Source of the DNA: JAGWBF01 sp963663025
GTDB taxonomy: Bacteria; Chloroflexota; Dehalococcoidia; Lucifugimonadales; JAGWBF01
DNA length: 64,000 nucleotides
Assembly: GCA_963663025.1 (NCBI GenBank)
Contig: OY760073.1
Span: 1-64,000, forward strand
Direction of reading: 5' to 3'
How positions within the stretch are numbered: position 1 is the stretch's first letter; every line of letters begins with the position of its first letter. The notes under the pieces are model-generated. The model had not been told where the DNA came from and made no database searches. It saw only the letters and a list, made by a program, of their open reading frames with translations. The translations under genes and the position numbers were made by a program. This document shows, one piece after another, positions 53,848 through 63,714 of the stretch.

Positions 53848-53859
53848 CGGACATGTCCG
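53848..53859. promoter_or_regulatory. Perfect 12-base palindrome upstream of the RND gene
   Basis: CGGACATGTCCG is a perfect inverted repeat 36 bases before the RND start codon. It could be an operator for a repressor of the efflux gene. No regulator gene is adjacent, so this is speculative. Confidence 0.3.
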
Positions 53860-53895
53860 AGAGGCGCCAGTTGCCGAGACAGAAAGGAACAACGA

Positions 53896-56800
53896 TTGAG
53901 ATTTCTCACCGCTTTCGCTATAAGCAAGCGGACGGTCACCATGCTGGCCATAGTCATGGTGCTGGCCGGGGGGGTGTTCGCCTATAACTCCCTCAACGTA
54001 GAGTTATTCCCCGAGATCGAGTTTCCCCTTGTGGCGATTTCGACCTCCTACCCAGCCGTCGGCCCTCAGGCAGTTGTTGACGACGTCACGTCGCCCATAG
54101 AGAACGCTATCTCCGGCACCGATGGACTGGAATCGGTCCAGTCCACCAGCTTCGAGGGCAACTCCCTGGTGCTGGCCAACTTCCGGTACGGGACCGACAT
54201 GGCCGAAGCAGAGAGCACCATCGAAACCGCTGTGGGCAGCATCCCCTTTCCTCCGGGGGTAGGGAAGCCCGACGTAGGACGGTTCAACCCCGACCAGGTG
54301 GCCGTGCTCCGGTTCAGTGTGATCGCGGAACAGGCTCCCGACGGTGACTCTTCTGGCTTTGCTCCTCAGCAGTTGGCCGTCTCCACCGTCGAGGACATCC
54401 TCCTTCCAGATCTCCAGGCCATAGACGGAGTGATGCAGGTGCAGGTTGCCGGGGAGCTTCTGCCCCAAGTGAGCGTAGCCGCAGACCCGGACCGGATGGA
54501 GGCCAACGGCGTATCCCTCGCCCAGCTAGCGCAGGTCCTGAACGACAACAACACCTCCGTGCCGACCGGCCTGTTGACCGGCCCCGATGGGGCAATGCCC
54601 GTAAAGACTCTTCACGTCCTCAGCTCCGTCGAAGACATCCGCAGCTTGGTGGTGGGGATGTCTCCCGCAGGTCCCGTCCTGCTATCCGATGTGGCCCGCG
54701 TGGATCTCACAGATGAGTCCCCTTCCAGCATATCCCGGACCAACGGCAGGCAAGCCATAAACGTTTCGATAATCAAGGAGCCGGAAGCCAACACGGTAGA
54801 GGTCACCCAGGCGGCCCGGGAGCTGCTGGAGGCAGCGCCCATACCTAGCGGCCTGGAAATCGTCATCGTCGAAGACCAGGGGCCGGAGATTCAGGAGCAG
54901 ATAGATGTCCTGCTTAAAGAGGCGGGCTTCGGCTTCCTGTTCGCTGTGACCGTGGTGTTTATCTTCATGCTGACAATCAGGCCTACCATCGTGCGCGGGC
55001 TGTTCACCACCGTGCGCCCAACCGTCGTCATAGCCCTGAGCATCCCCCTGAGCGTGCTCACAGGGGTGCTCCTCATGGCGTGGCAGGACATGTCGCTGAA
55101 CTTCATGACCCTGGGAGGCTTGGCTATCTCCGTGGGCCGGGTTGTGGACGACGCCATCGTCGTATTGGAGAACGTGTATCGCCACATACAGGCGGGCCGG
55201 GAGCGGTGGCGGGCAGCCCTGGATGCTACGGCGGAAGTGGGGCCGGCCATATTCGCCTCGACTCTTACGACCATCGTTGTATTCATACCCCTGGCATTCA
55301 TCGAAGGGTTGGTGGGGGCTTTCTTCCTCCCCTTCGCCATGACCATCAGCTTTGCGCTGGTGGCGTCCTTAGTGGTGGCCCTGACCGCCGTTCCCGTGCT
55401 GGGAGCATACCTGTTGCGGCCGGGCGACCTCCCCGAAGGAGCGGGAGATGAAGACGACATCGCCTTCGTCCACGAGACCTGGATGCAGCGGACCTATACA
55501 CCTGTGCTGCGGTGGGTGCTGGGACACAAGGCAACTACTCTGGCAGGGACCGTCGTGGTGATCGGGCTCAGCCTCGCCCTGCTGCCGCTGATACCAATCA
55601 CCCTGTTCCCGACGGAGGGAGCTCGGCGCCTGGCAATCGAAATGAGCCTTCCGCCGGGGACTTCGCCCCAGCAGACCCTCGCTGAGGTGATGGAGATTGA
55701 AGACCGGGTCGGCAGCGTGGCCGAAACCTACACTGCAACGATTGGCGCCAGCGACCTCGGCCTCATAGACGCACCGACGGGGCTCAACGAGGCCAGCATC
55801 CTGGTTCTTCTGCGCCCCGATGCCCCAGATGACTTAGCCGATGTGCTCAGGCAGGAGTTGGACAGACCGGACCGCATAGTGAGAATCACCGAGGAGATCG
55901 ACGGACCACCAACCGGCGGGGTCGATATCAGCATTACCGGGCCGAACTATGACGACATACGACTGGTTGCCCAGGAGCTCACCACCACCCTTGCCGATGT
56001 GGACGGAGTGGCCAACCTGGAGAGCGACGTTGTTGAAACTCGCGACGAGGTTGCCGTCCTGGTGGACCCCGGGGCGGCCGCGAGCATCGGGCTCACTGCC
56101 CGCCAAGTTGGGTTCCAGCTAAGCGGATTTATGCAGGGCAGGTTAGTTACCACCATCGAATTGGATGGCCGGGCAACGGATGTGGTCTTGTCGGGTACCC
56201 AGGAGGCCCTTGGAAGCATCGAGCAGATCAAGAACCTGGTGATCGCCGGGCCGGGGGGCGCTGCGCCCTTAGAACAGCTCGCTCTTGTGGAAGTCCAGGA
56301 GGGGCCGGTGAATATCGTTCGCACCGACGGCCATCGCTCCGCCAGCATCACGGGGGATACCATCGGGGAGGACGTTCAGGCTGTGGGATCCGAGATCGAT
56401 GCCATCATCGCAGACCTGTCCCTCCCGCCGGGAGTGATCGTCAAGAGCGGCGGGATATTCGCCGACATCGCCGAGGGGTTCCAGTCCATCATCCTGTCGA
56501 TGGCCGTGGGCATAGTCCTGATGTACCTGGTCATGGTGGCCGCCCTGGGGTCTCTGCGGAACCCCATCGTTATCGTCTCCAGCCTTCCCCTTGCCCTGGT
56601 TGGTGTGCTGGTGGCCCTGGTCGTCACCGACCGCACACTGGGGTTGCCTGCCATGATGGGCGTCCTGCTGCTGGTGGGTATAGTGGTCACCAACGCCATC
56701 GTGCTGATCGCCTTCGTCGAACAGCTCCGTGCCAAGGGAATGTCCGTGTTCGATGCCCTCATCATGGGAGGGCGCGTTCGCCTGCGCCCCATACTGATGA

Positions 56801-56997
56801 CCGCATTGACCACCAGCTTTGCCCTGCTGCCCCTGGCCGCTTTCTCCGGCGGCTCCGGCGGCATCATCAGCGCTGAGCTAGCCACAGTCGTCATAGGCGG
56901 GCTGATGACTTCCACGGCCCTGACCCTGATCGTGGTGCCCATCATCTACTACCTGTTCAATGAGAGTGTCCCCAGCCTGTTTCGCAGGTCAGGCTAA
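53896..56997 (+). CDS. RND-family efflux permease (AcrB-like)
   Basis: This 1033-residue inner-membrane pump has the two-fold RND layout: TM1, a large periplasmic/extracytoplasmic loop, TM2-6, TM7, second loop, TM8-12. TM4 carries the proton-relay region GRVVDDAIVVLENVYRH, and TM10-11 the LVGIVVTNAIVLIAFV segment. It resembles the hydrophobe/amphiphile exporters. The start is TTG with AAAGGAAC upstream. No membrane-fusion or outer-membrane partner gene is nearby, which fits a lineage that may lack a classical outer membrane. Substrate unknown. Confidence 0.9.
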   Translation: MRFLTAFAISKRTVTMLAIVMVLAGGVFAYNSLNVELFPEIEFPLVAISTSYPAVGPQAVVDDVTSPIENAISGTDGLESVQSTSFEGNSLVLANFRYGTDMAEAESTIETAVGSIPFPPGVGKPDVGRFNPDQVAVLRFSVIAEQAPDGDSSGFAPQQLAVSTVEDILLPDLQAIDGVMQVQVAGELLPQVSVAADPDRMEANGVSLAQLAQVLNDNNTSVPTGLLTGPDGAMPVKTLHVLSSVEDIRSLVVGMSPAGPVLLSDVARVDLTDESPSSISRTNGRQAINVSIIKEPEANTVEVTQAARELLEAAPIPSGLEIVIVEDQGPEIQEQIDVLLKEAGFGFLFAVTVVFIFMLTIRPTIVRGLFTTVRPTVVIALSIPLSVLTGVLLMAWQDMSLNFMTLGGLAISVGRVVDDAIVVLENVYRHIQAGRERWRAALDATAEVGPAIFASTLTTIVVFIPLAFIEGLVGAFFLPFAMTISFALVASLVVALTAVPVLGAYLLRPGDLPEGAGDEDDIAFVHETWMQRTYTPVLRWVLGHKATTLAGTVVVIGLSLALLPLIPITLFPTEGARRLAIEMSLPPGTSPQQTLAEVMEIEDRVGSVAETYTATIGASDLGLIDAPTGLNEASILVLLRPDAPDDLADVLRQELDRPDRIVRITEEIDGPPTGGVDISITGPNYDDIRLVAQELTTTLADVDGVANLESDVVETRDEVAVLVDPGAAASIGLTARQVGFQLSGFMQGRLVTTIELDGRATDVVLSGTQEALGSIEQIKNLVIAGPGGAAPLEQLALVEVQEGPVNIVRTDGHRSASITGDTIGEDVQAVGSEIDAIIADLSLPPGVIVKSGGIFADIAEGFQSIILSMAVGIVLMYLVMVAALGSLRNPIVIVSSLPLALVGVLVALVVTDRTLGLPAMMGVLLLVGIVVTNAIVLIAFVEQLRAKGMSVFDALIMGGRVRLRPILMTALTTSFALLPLAAFSGGSGGIISAELATVVIGGLMTSTALTLIVVPIIYYLFNESVPSLFRRSG

Positions 56998-57039
56998 GGT
57001 TGGACTGCCCTGATGCCTCCTAGCCCGGCCCCTGGCTGA

Positions 57040-57048
57040 TGATATAAT
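57040..57048 (+). promoter_or_regulatory. Extended -10 promoter of hyuA
   Basis: TGATATAAT, the same extended -10 as before htpX, lies 40 bases upstream of the hyuA ATG. No clear -35 is present. Confidence 0.5.
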
Positions 57049-57087
57049 CTCACGGCTGGAGAAAGCTGGAGCACGGAGAGGAATCCT

Positions 57088-59103
57088 ATGGGCCACACCA
57101 TAGTAGGCATCGATGTGGGCGGTACGTTCACCGACTTTGCGGTGCTGTCCGACGGCGCCTTGTCGGTGTACAAGATACCGTCCTCTCCCGCCGATCCCTC
57201 CCGCTCGGTGCTCCAAGGAGTCCAGGAGCTGGGCGTGGACGGGGCCTCTTTTGTGCACGGCTCGACGGTGGCGACCAACGTCCTCCTGGAGCGCAGGGGC
57301 TCCCGCACAGCCCTGATCACCACGGGCGGGTTCGAGGATGTGCTGGAGATAGGACGCCAGAGCAGGGCCGATCTGTACAACCTGGACTTGGAGAAGGCCC
57401 CGATCCTGGTGCCCATCGACCTGCGATTCGGATTGGCCGAGCGGGTGGAGTTCACCGGCTCGGCGCTCCAGTCCCCCTCCCCCGATGAGGTCCGCAAGCT
57501 GGCCAGCGCCGTTGCAGCCTCGGGTGCAGAAGCTGTGGCCGTTTCCCTGCTCTTCTCCTTCCTGAATCCCCTTCATGAAGAGATGCTCCTGGAGGCCCTT
57601 CGGGAGGTAAACGACAACCTGTACTACTCGGTTTCCAGCCAGGTGCTGCCCGAGTTCCGCGAGTACGAGCGCACCAGCACTGTTGTGGTCAACGCCTACG
57701 TCGGCCCGTCCATGGCCCGTTATCTGGGCAACCTGGAAGGGTCCCTGGGCAGCGGGCTCCGAATCATGCAGTCCTCGGGGGGCAGCATCACCGCTTCCCT
57801 GGCATCCCGCCAGCCGGTGCGCACTATCCTGAGCGGGCCGGCGGGAGGCGTGGTTGGCGCCTACTACCTGGGGGAGATGGCCGGCTACAGGGACATCATC
57901 ACGCTGGATATGGGAGGGACATCGACGGATGTGTCTTTGTGCCCCGGCAGGATCAAGGAGACCACCACTTCCAACCTGGGCGGGTATCCACTGAGCGTGC
58001 CCATGATTGAGATACACAGCGTCGGGGCCGGCGGAGGCTCCATCGCCCGCATCGACGAGGGCGGCGCCCTGCTTGTGGGCCCCCAGTCGGCGGGGGCGGA
58101 CCCTGGCCCGGCCTGCTACGGCAGGGGCGACCATGTGACCGTGACCGACGCCAACCTCATCCTGGGGAGGCTCCAAGCTGACCGCTTCCTGGGGGGAAGG
58201 CTGTCCCTGCACGAAGACAGGGCGCGGGAGCTGGTGGGCCGCCTCGCCGAACAGATGGGCCTGTCGGTGGAAGATGCAGCCTCTGGCATAGTCCGCGTGG
58301 TTAACGCCAGCATGGAGCGGGCCATCCGGGCCATCTCCCTGGAGCGGGGCTACGACCCCCGGGAGTTCACGCTGGTGCCCTTCGGCGGGGCGGGTCCCAT
58401 GCACGCCTGCGAGCTGGCCCAGGAGATGGGCATCTCCCGGGTGCTGATCCCACCCAACCCGGGCATCCTGTCCGCCCTGGGGGTCGCCATTGCCGACATC
58501 GTCAAGGACTACTCCCGTACCGTCATGTTGCGGGGGGACGACATTACACCTCAGCGCTTGGAGCAGGAGTACCGGCTGCTGGAAGACCATGCCAGGGAAG
58601 ACATGTTCAGCGAGGGATTGGACCTGGACAGCGCCGTGGGGCAGCGCAGCCTGGATGTTCGCTACGTGGGCCAGTCCTTCGAGCTCAACGTGGACCATCC
58701 TGCCCGCTCCCGCAACTTTGTCCAGGCCATATCCAGGTCCTTCAACAAGGCCCACCGCCAGCGTTTCGGCTACTCGGACTCCAAGGAGCCCGTGGAGGTG
58801 GTGAACCTGCGCCTGAAGATGGTGGTGCCCGTGGAGAAACCGGCTCCCTCCCCGGAGGCGCGCCACGATAGCGGCTGGGCAGAGGCGGTCGCCGGACAGA
58901 AGACCCTGGTCTTTGAGGGCAAGGGCATAGAAGCTCCCCTGGTGCTGCGGGAGCGCTTGCGATGCGGAAACCGGGTACCCGGCCCAGCGCTGGTTGTCCA
59001 GATGGACTCCACGACGGTGCTCCCGCCGAGCTGGGAGGCGGAAGTGGACGGCTGGGGCAACCTGGTGGCCGTCCCTTCGACCCCCGGCGGAATCAATAAC
59101 TAA
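57088..59103 (+). CDS. hyuA: Hydantoinase/oxoprolinase subunit A
   Basis: This 671-residue ATP-dependent amidohydrolase subunit has the N-terminal GIDVGGTFTDFAVL phosphate loop of the ASKHA fold, VHGSTVATN, the GGTSTDV segment, and PFGGAGPMHACELA. With subunit B it hydrolyses cyclic amides such as 5-oxoproline or N-methylhydantoin. The related acetone carboxylases are larger. Substrate specificity cannot be judged. GAGAGGA precedes the ATG. Confidence 0.9.
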   Translation: MGHTIVGIDVGGTFTDFAVLSDGALSVYKIPSSPADPSRSVLQGVQELGVDGASFVHGSTVATNVLLERRGSRTALITTGGFEDVLEIGRQSRADLYNLDLEKAPILVPIDLRFGLAERVEFTGSALQSPSPDEVRKLASAVAASGAEAVAVSLLFSFLNPLHEEMLLEALREVNDNLYYSVSSQVLPEFREYERTSTVVVNAYVGPSMARYLGNLEGSLGSGLRIMQSSGGSITASLASRQPVRTILSGPAGGVVGAYYLGEMAGYRDIITLDMGGTSTDVSLCPGRIKETTTSNLGGYPLSVPMIEIHSVGAGGGSIARIDEGGALLVGPQSAGADPGPACYGRGDHVTVTDANLILGRLQADRFLGGRLSLHEDRARELVGRLAEQMGLSVEDAASGIVRVVNASMERAIRAISLERGYDPREFTLVPFGGAGPMHACELAQEMGISRVLIPPNPGILSALGVAIADIVKDYSRTVMLRGDDITPQRLEQEYRLLEDHAREDMFSEGLDLDSAVGQRSLDVRYVGQSFELNVDHPARSRNFVQAISRSFNKAHRQRFGYSDSKEPVEVVNLRLKMVVPVEKPAPSPEARHDSGWAEAVAGQKTLVFEGKGIEAPLVLRERLRCGNRVPGPALVVQMDSTTVLPPSWEAEVDGWGNLVAVPSTPGGINN

Positions 59104-59111
59104 GGCCTAGT

Positions 59112-59147
59112 CCCCGCTCCCTCAAGGGAGAGGGTTAGGGTGAGGGT
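59112..59147. repeat. CCCTCCCTC-type hairpin repeat between hyuA and hyuB
   Basis: CCCCGCTCCCTCAAGGGAG followed by AGGGTTAGGGTGAGGG is a further copy of the repeat family at 20794-20902. It lies inside the hyuA-hyuB spacer and could affect coupling or message stability. Confidence 0.6.
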
Positions 59148-59205
59148 GTTTTCCTGTGCACCTTCCTTCTCAGGGAAGAAGCAATACTAACGGCGAGGCA
59201 GCAAG

Positions 59206-60792
59206 ATGTTCGACCCCATAAGCTTGGAAGTCTTCAAGAACCTGTTCATCTCCACCTGCGAGGAGATGGGGGTAGCCCTCCAGCGCACCGCTTACTCCCC
59301 CAACATCAAGGAGCGCCGGGACTACTCCTGCGCCCTCTTCGACCCCAGGGGCCAGATGGTTGCCCAGGCCGCCCATGTGCCGGTGCACCTGGGGGCTATG
59401 CCCGCGTCGGTAGAAGCGGCCATCAGCGTGCACTCGGGCACCTTCGCTCCCGGTGACGTGATCATCCTCAACGACCCCTACCTGGGAGGCACCCATCTGC
59501 CGGACATCACCCTGGTGGCCCCTGTGTACATCCGCAACGAGGGCGCTCCCGTCCTGGTGGGCTACGTAGCCAACCGGGGGCACCACGCCGACGTGGGGGG
59601 GATGACGCCGGGGTCGCTGCCCCTGTCCACCGAGCTGTACCAGGAGGGCACCATCATCCCGCCCTTGAAGTTGGCCCGCAGGGGCAGGCTGAACCAGGAG
59701 GTGGTGGAGCTCATCTGCCGCAACTCCCGCACCCCTGAGGAGCGCAAGGGAGACCTGGTAGCCCAGTTCGCCTCCATCAGGGTGGGTGATCAGAGGCTGC
59801 GGGAGATAGTGGAACGTTATAACGCCGACACCGCCTTCGAGCACATGGATGCCCTGCTGGACTACTCCGAGCGCCTGACCCGCGCTGCAATCGGGCGAAT
59901 ACCCGACGGCACCTACAGTTTCACCGACTACATGGACGACGACGGCCTTACCGAGCAGCCTGTGCCCATCTCCGTGGCCATCAGCGTTGCGGGCGACGAG
60001 ATGGTGGTGGACTTCGAGGGCACGTCGCCCCAGCGTCCCGGCTGCATTAACACACCCCTGGCCGTCACCGTTTCGGCGGTGCTCTACCTGGTGCAGTGCA
60101 TCTCTGGGGCCAGCGTCCCGCCCACACAGGGTGTGCTGCGCCCGGTGACCGTCAAAGCCCCGGAAGCATCCTTGGTGAACCCCAAGCCCCAGCACGGCGT
60201 TGCAGGGGGCAACGTCGAGACCTCCCAGCGGATCACCGACGTGCTGCTGGCGGCCATGGCCCAAGCCCTGCCCATGCTCATCCCCGCCGCCAGCCAAGGG
60301 ACGATGAACAACCTGCTCATCGGGGGCCATGATGCGGTGCGGGAGAAGCCCTTCGTCTATTACGAAACCATCGCAGGGGGCATGGGCGCACGCCCGACCA
60401 AGGACGGGGTGTCGGCCATCCACACCCACATGACCAACACGATGAACACTCCCATCGAGGCCATGGAGTTCGTCTATCCCCTGCGCCTGAGGCAGTATGC
60501 GGTGCGGCGGGGCACCGGGGGCGCGGGCAAGTACAAGGGAGGCGATGGGCTGACCAGGGATGTGGAGTTCCTGACCCCGGCGCGGGTGACGGTGCTCTCG
60601 GAGCGTCGCAAGCGGGCGCCGTATGGGCTGCATGGCGGGCATCACGGCACGCTGGGGGAGAATGTCCTCCTCAGGGGAGGCTACGAAGAGGTGAAGCTGT
60701 CGGGCAAAGAGGTGCTGGATGTGGAGCCGGGAGACGTGTTGAGCATCCGCACACCCGGCGGCGGCGGCTGGGGAGATCCGGAGGAGGGGTAG
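59206..60792 (+). CDS. hyuB: Hydantoinase/oxoprolinase subunit B
   Basis: The 528-residue partner of HyuA has the family segments NIKERRDYSCALFD, DVIILNDPYLGGTHLPDITL, YVANRGHHADVGG with candidate metal-binding histidines, and the C-terminal RGGTGGAGKYKGGDGL-like sequence (RRGTGGAGKYKGGDG). It follows hyuA after about 100 bases containing a repeat and converges on the restriction-like gene. Confidence 0.9.
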   Translation: MFDPISLEVFKNLFISTCEEMGVALQRTAYSPNIKERRDYSCALFDPRGQMVAQAAHVPVHLGAMPASVEAAISVHSGTFAPGDVIILNDPYLGGTHLPDITLVAPVYIRNEGAPVLVGYVANRGHHADVGGMTPGSLPLSTELYQEGTIIPPLKLARRGRLNQEVVELICRNSRTPEERKGDLVAQFASIRVGDQRLREIVERYNADTAFEHMDALLDYSERLTRAAIGRIPDGTYSFTDYMDDDGLTEQPVPISVAISVAGDEMVVDFEGTSPQRPGCINTPLAVTVSAVLYLVQCISGASVPPTQGVLRPVTVKAPEASLVNPKPQHGVAGGNVETSQRITDVLLAAMAQALPMLIPAASQGTMNNLLIGGHDAVREKPFVYYETIAGGMGARPTKDGVSAIHTHMTNTMNTPIEAMEFVYPLRLRQYAVRRGTGGAGKYKGGDGLTRDVEFLTPARVTVLSERRKRAPYGLHGGHHGTLGENVLLRGGYEEVKLSGKEVLDVEPGDVLSIRTPGGGGWGDPEEG

Positions 60793-60813
60793 GGGGAGGG
60801 CCCCGCCGTTCAG

Positions 60814-63624
60814 CTAAACGGTCATTGGGTTGGCGTGGCTAGTTAACAAGTCCTTGACGTCCCCGGGGTAGGTTGACACATCGGAGCACCATTGGCCGAA
60901 GCCACCGTGCTGGTTAACGGCTTGGGTCCACTGCTCCAGGGCACGGCGCTTGGAGAAGCTCTGTTCGTCCGGCTGCCCCTTTGTCTCCAGGACCAGGATC
61001 TTTCCTGATTTCAAGCGAATGATAAAGTCTGGGCGGTACTTCCGCACAACTCCCCGGAATACGTAGAGGACCTCGAACCCTAAATGGTCGTTCTTGACCC
61101 AGGCGTCCACAAGGGGGTTGTGGTCCAACTCGAAAGCCTCCGAAGCTTCCCAGGTGCTGTCGTACACGCACATATTGATATGGCTGCGACTAGCGAAATG
61201 GCATGGCTTGCCTGTGTACCAGGTCGCCATGTTTGCGGTAGAGCGTATGGGATGGTCACGGTCGAACACAGGCTCAAGTCTCTCCGTGTTCTCGACTCTC
61301 ACAGCGTCCCAAATGTGCTGCACGACCTTTGTCATGTTCAGCGTAACGATAAGCCTTCGGGCAGTGTCGTCCTGATAGAACAGCGGGGGCGTGATAGCGA
61401 GTCGTTCAGACATGAGGAACCCCTCTACGAGCTTAACTATCTGGGCGATGAGAGACTCACGGCTCCCCTTCCAGGAGGGCTTCATCAGGTCAAACACTTC
61501 CCTTGCGGTCTCGAAGATGATCTTCTGAGTCCGGTACTCTTTGGCCAGCGGTTCCATGTCGATGCTGGTCAGTTTGGATACGTCGGGCTTGCCGTCCACT
61601 ATTGGTGCAAGCTCAGCCACTTGCGGGGTATCGTTGGCATTGAGCTCCAGAGTCTCCACTTTGCCCCAATCGAGGGACAGCCGGGGCCGATAGACGTGCT
61701 CGATGCGGATGATGTTGGGCCAAGTGATCTCGTAACCGGCCTTCTCCTTGACTGGCTCGATGGGCGTCTTGGGCGAGGGTGGTCTTGGAGTTACGCTTTC
61801 GTCGGACTCATGAGGGAGAAATGTGAACGGCACGCCGAAGATGTTGACGTACTCAGGGTCGAACATGCCCGTCTTGGCGTTCACTTCGTAGGAGGTGCGT
61901 CGCAGGCCACGCCCGACCACCTGCTCGCACAATAGCTGGCTGGAGAATGCCCGCAGACCCATGATGTGTGTCACGGTCTTAGCGTCCCAGCCCTCGGATA
62001 GCATTCCCACAGAGATGACGTTTTGCACCTGCTCACCGGGCTGCCCCGGCCGTCCAACAGTGTCCACCACCCTTCGCAACTGTTCGGCCATCTGGTCCCT
62101 GGTGAGTTTGGGACGGACGGCGACGCTGTCTGAATCCTCTTCCCCGTCCAGAGCGATCTCGGCTATCGGTTCCTCGGACTCCTCCGCTCGTTTCAATACG
62201 CCGGAGTCGATATGCAGAGTTCGGTCCGGGTCGCAGAGCTCGTCTATAAGGACTCGTTTGCGGTCAAAAGCGTTTTTGACACGGGCTGCGGTTTCAGTGC
62301 GGTTAGCCACAGTTATCATCACTGGGGGTGTTTTGTGATTGGCCTCTTGCCACTTTCTAGATGCTTCTCTCCAGTCATAGCCAAGCAGGTAATACCCGTT
62401 GGTAACGAGGTCGGGCAACGGCTCGTGGGGCTGGGCGGGGCGGTTCAGGTCGTCCTTCACCTCCGGATCGTTATAGATGTGGTAAAGGCGAGACTTGTAG
62501 GTCTTGGCATCGACCGGCGTGTCGTCACGCACTACGACCCTCGGCGTTTTGACCAGCCCGGACTCGATGGCGTCGTTCAGTCCAAAGTCACTTACTATCC
62601 AGTCGAACAGGGCTTCTTCGGAGCTTCTCTTGCCCGAGGGGGCGAAGGGCGTGGCCGAGAAATCGTAGCAGTTAAGGATGCCCCGCGCTCTGTGAATGCG
62701 GTCCAGCCCTCCGACCCACTTGGTCGCCTCCTCGATGTCAGCCTTGGCGACTCCCTTGACCTTTGACTCGGCGGGCACTCGCCAGGCGTGGTGGGCTTCG
62801 TCGTTAATGACCAACAGGTTTCGCGCACCGGCCATGTCGTCCAGCACGCTGCGCACATAGGCTTCATCGCTCTTGGCCCCGCGCTTGTCCACGCTCCGTT
62901 TCCTGTCGATCTGTTCCTCGGTCTCCCAGTTGAGGAGGTGCCAGTTGCGGACAATCACCTTTCCCTGCCGGAGCCGCTCCAACATAGATGAAGGCACGAC
63001 TCGGAAAGCCTTGTAGTAGTTCTCCTCATGGGACGGCTCCAAAACGGCAAGACGGTTCCTGATGGTGAGACCCGGAGCGACTACCAGCACGTTCCTGGCG
63101 AACCGGGTGTCCTGGGGATAGGCGACCTTGTTCAGGATTTGCCAGGCGATCACCATAGCCATGACCACGGTCTTGCCCGTACCGGTGGCCATCTTGGCGC
63201 ACAGGCGCCGGAACGGGCCTCCGTCGTCAGGAAGGTCAATACCCGCCTTATCGCTGTCGGGAGCTTCGGCGAGCCAAATGAGGGTTTCGGCAGCCTCGAT
63301 CTGGCAGAAGAAGAAACGACGGCTCTCGAACTCCTCCGAGTCCGTCCAGTACTCCAGCAGGCGTTTGGTGATGGCGGTCACGCCGGGGTATCCAGCCTCG
63401 CTCCATGCCTTTACCCGAGGCCTGATCAGGTTGACCAAAGGGATTTCGACGAACTGCCCCGGATCGTCGAAGGTCTTGGAATCCCCCGATGCTATCAGGT
63501 ACCCCGCCGAGCGACGCCCAGGCTCCCGGGAAAAGGTCCGTTTTTCCCGGTTGTATTTCCAATGCTCAGCCGGCTCTTCATACGGCTTGTTGATGATGAG
63601 CTGGTCGATTGCCGTTTTTTCCAT
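60814..63624 (-). CDS. Type III restriction-like helicase-nuclease (Res family)
   Basis: This 936-residue protein combines a superfamily 2 helicase with a C-terminal nuclease. Walker A is MATGTGKT (about 145-152), Walker B DEAH (275-278), and motif VI is VVGRGLRR. Near the C-terminus a PD-(D/E)xK motif is visible as P865-D866 and E880-T-K882. The layout matches Res subunits of type III restriction enzymes and related stand-alone defence nucleases. The usual Mod methyltransferase is not in the window, but could lie beyond the right edge. G+C is lower than in flanking hyu genes (32 of 60 in 62221-62280). Its upstream neighbour is TIR-like. Confidence 0.85.
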   Translation of the reverse strand: MEKTAIDQLIINKPYEEPAEHWKYNREKRTFSREPGRRSAGYLIASGDSKTFDDPGQFVEIPLVNLIRPRVKAWSEAGYPGVTAITKRLLEYWTDSEEFESRRFFFCQIEAAETLIWLAEAPDSDKAGIDLPDDGGPFRRLCAKMATGTGKTVVMAMVIAWQILNKVAYPQDTRFARNVLVVAPGLTIRNRLAVLEPSHEENYYKAFRVVPSSMLERLRQGKVIVRNWHLLNWETEEQIDRKRSVDKRGAKSDEAYVRSVLDDMAGARNLLVINDEAHHAWRVPAESKVKGVAKADIEEATKWVGGLDRIHRARGILNCYDFSATPFAPSGKRSSEEALFDWIVSDFGLNDAIESGLVKTPRVVVRDDTPVDAKTYKSRLYHIYNDPEVKDDLNRPAQPHEPLPDLVTNGYYLLGYDWREASRKWQEANHKTPPVMITVANRTETAARVKNAFDRKRVLIDELCDPDRTLHIDSGVLKRAEESEEPIAEIALDGEEDSDSVAVRPKLTRDQMAEQLRRVVDTVGRPGQPGEQVQNVISVGMLSEGWDAKTVTHIMGLRAFSSQLLCEQVVGRGLRRTSYEVNAKTGMFDPEYVNIFGVPFTFLPHESDESVTPRPPSPKTPIEPVKEKAGYEITWPNIIRIEHVYRPRLSLDWGKVETLELNANDTPQVAELAPIVDGKPDVSKLTSIDMEPLAKEYRTQKIIFETAREVFDLMKPSWKGSRESLIAQIVKLVEGFLMSERLAITPPLFYQDDTARRLIVTLNMTKVVQHIWDAVRVENTERLEPVFDRDHPIRSTANMATWYTGKPCHFASRSHINMCVYDSTWEASEAFELDHNPLVDAWVKNDHLGFEVLYVFRGVVRKYRPDFIIRLKSGKILVLETKGQPDEQSFSKRRALEQWTQAVNQHGGFGQWCSDVSTYPGDVKDLLTSHANPMTV

Positions 63625-63714
63625 TAGGCGACTACCTCACGCAATAGCCTTCGCCGGAGGTTCATTCGCTTCCTATCTACGGGAAGGTTACACAACTGAG
63701 AATGCGTCTCGGAG

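Noticed and set aside
53466..53987. 173-codon plus-strand frame upstream of the RND gene
   Set aside because: It runs across the SAM riboswitch and terminator in the opposite direction and has no recognisable product.
56989..58866. 625-codon minus-strand frame opposite hyuA
   Set aside because: An antisense shadow typical of high-GC genes; the plus strand encodes a complete HyuA.
59170..60645. 491-codon minus-strand frame opposite hyuB
   Set aside because: Shadow of HyuB, no family motifs.
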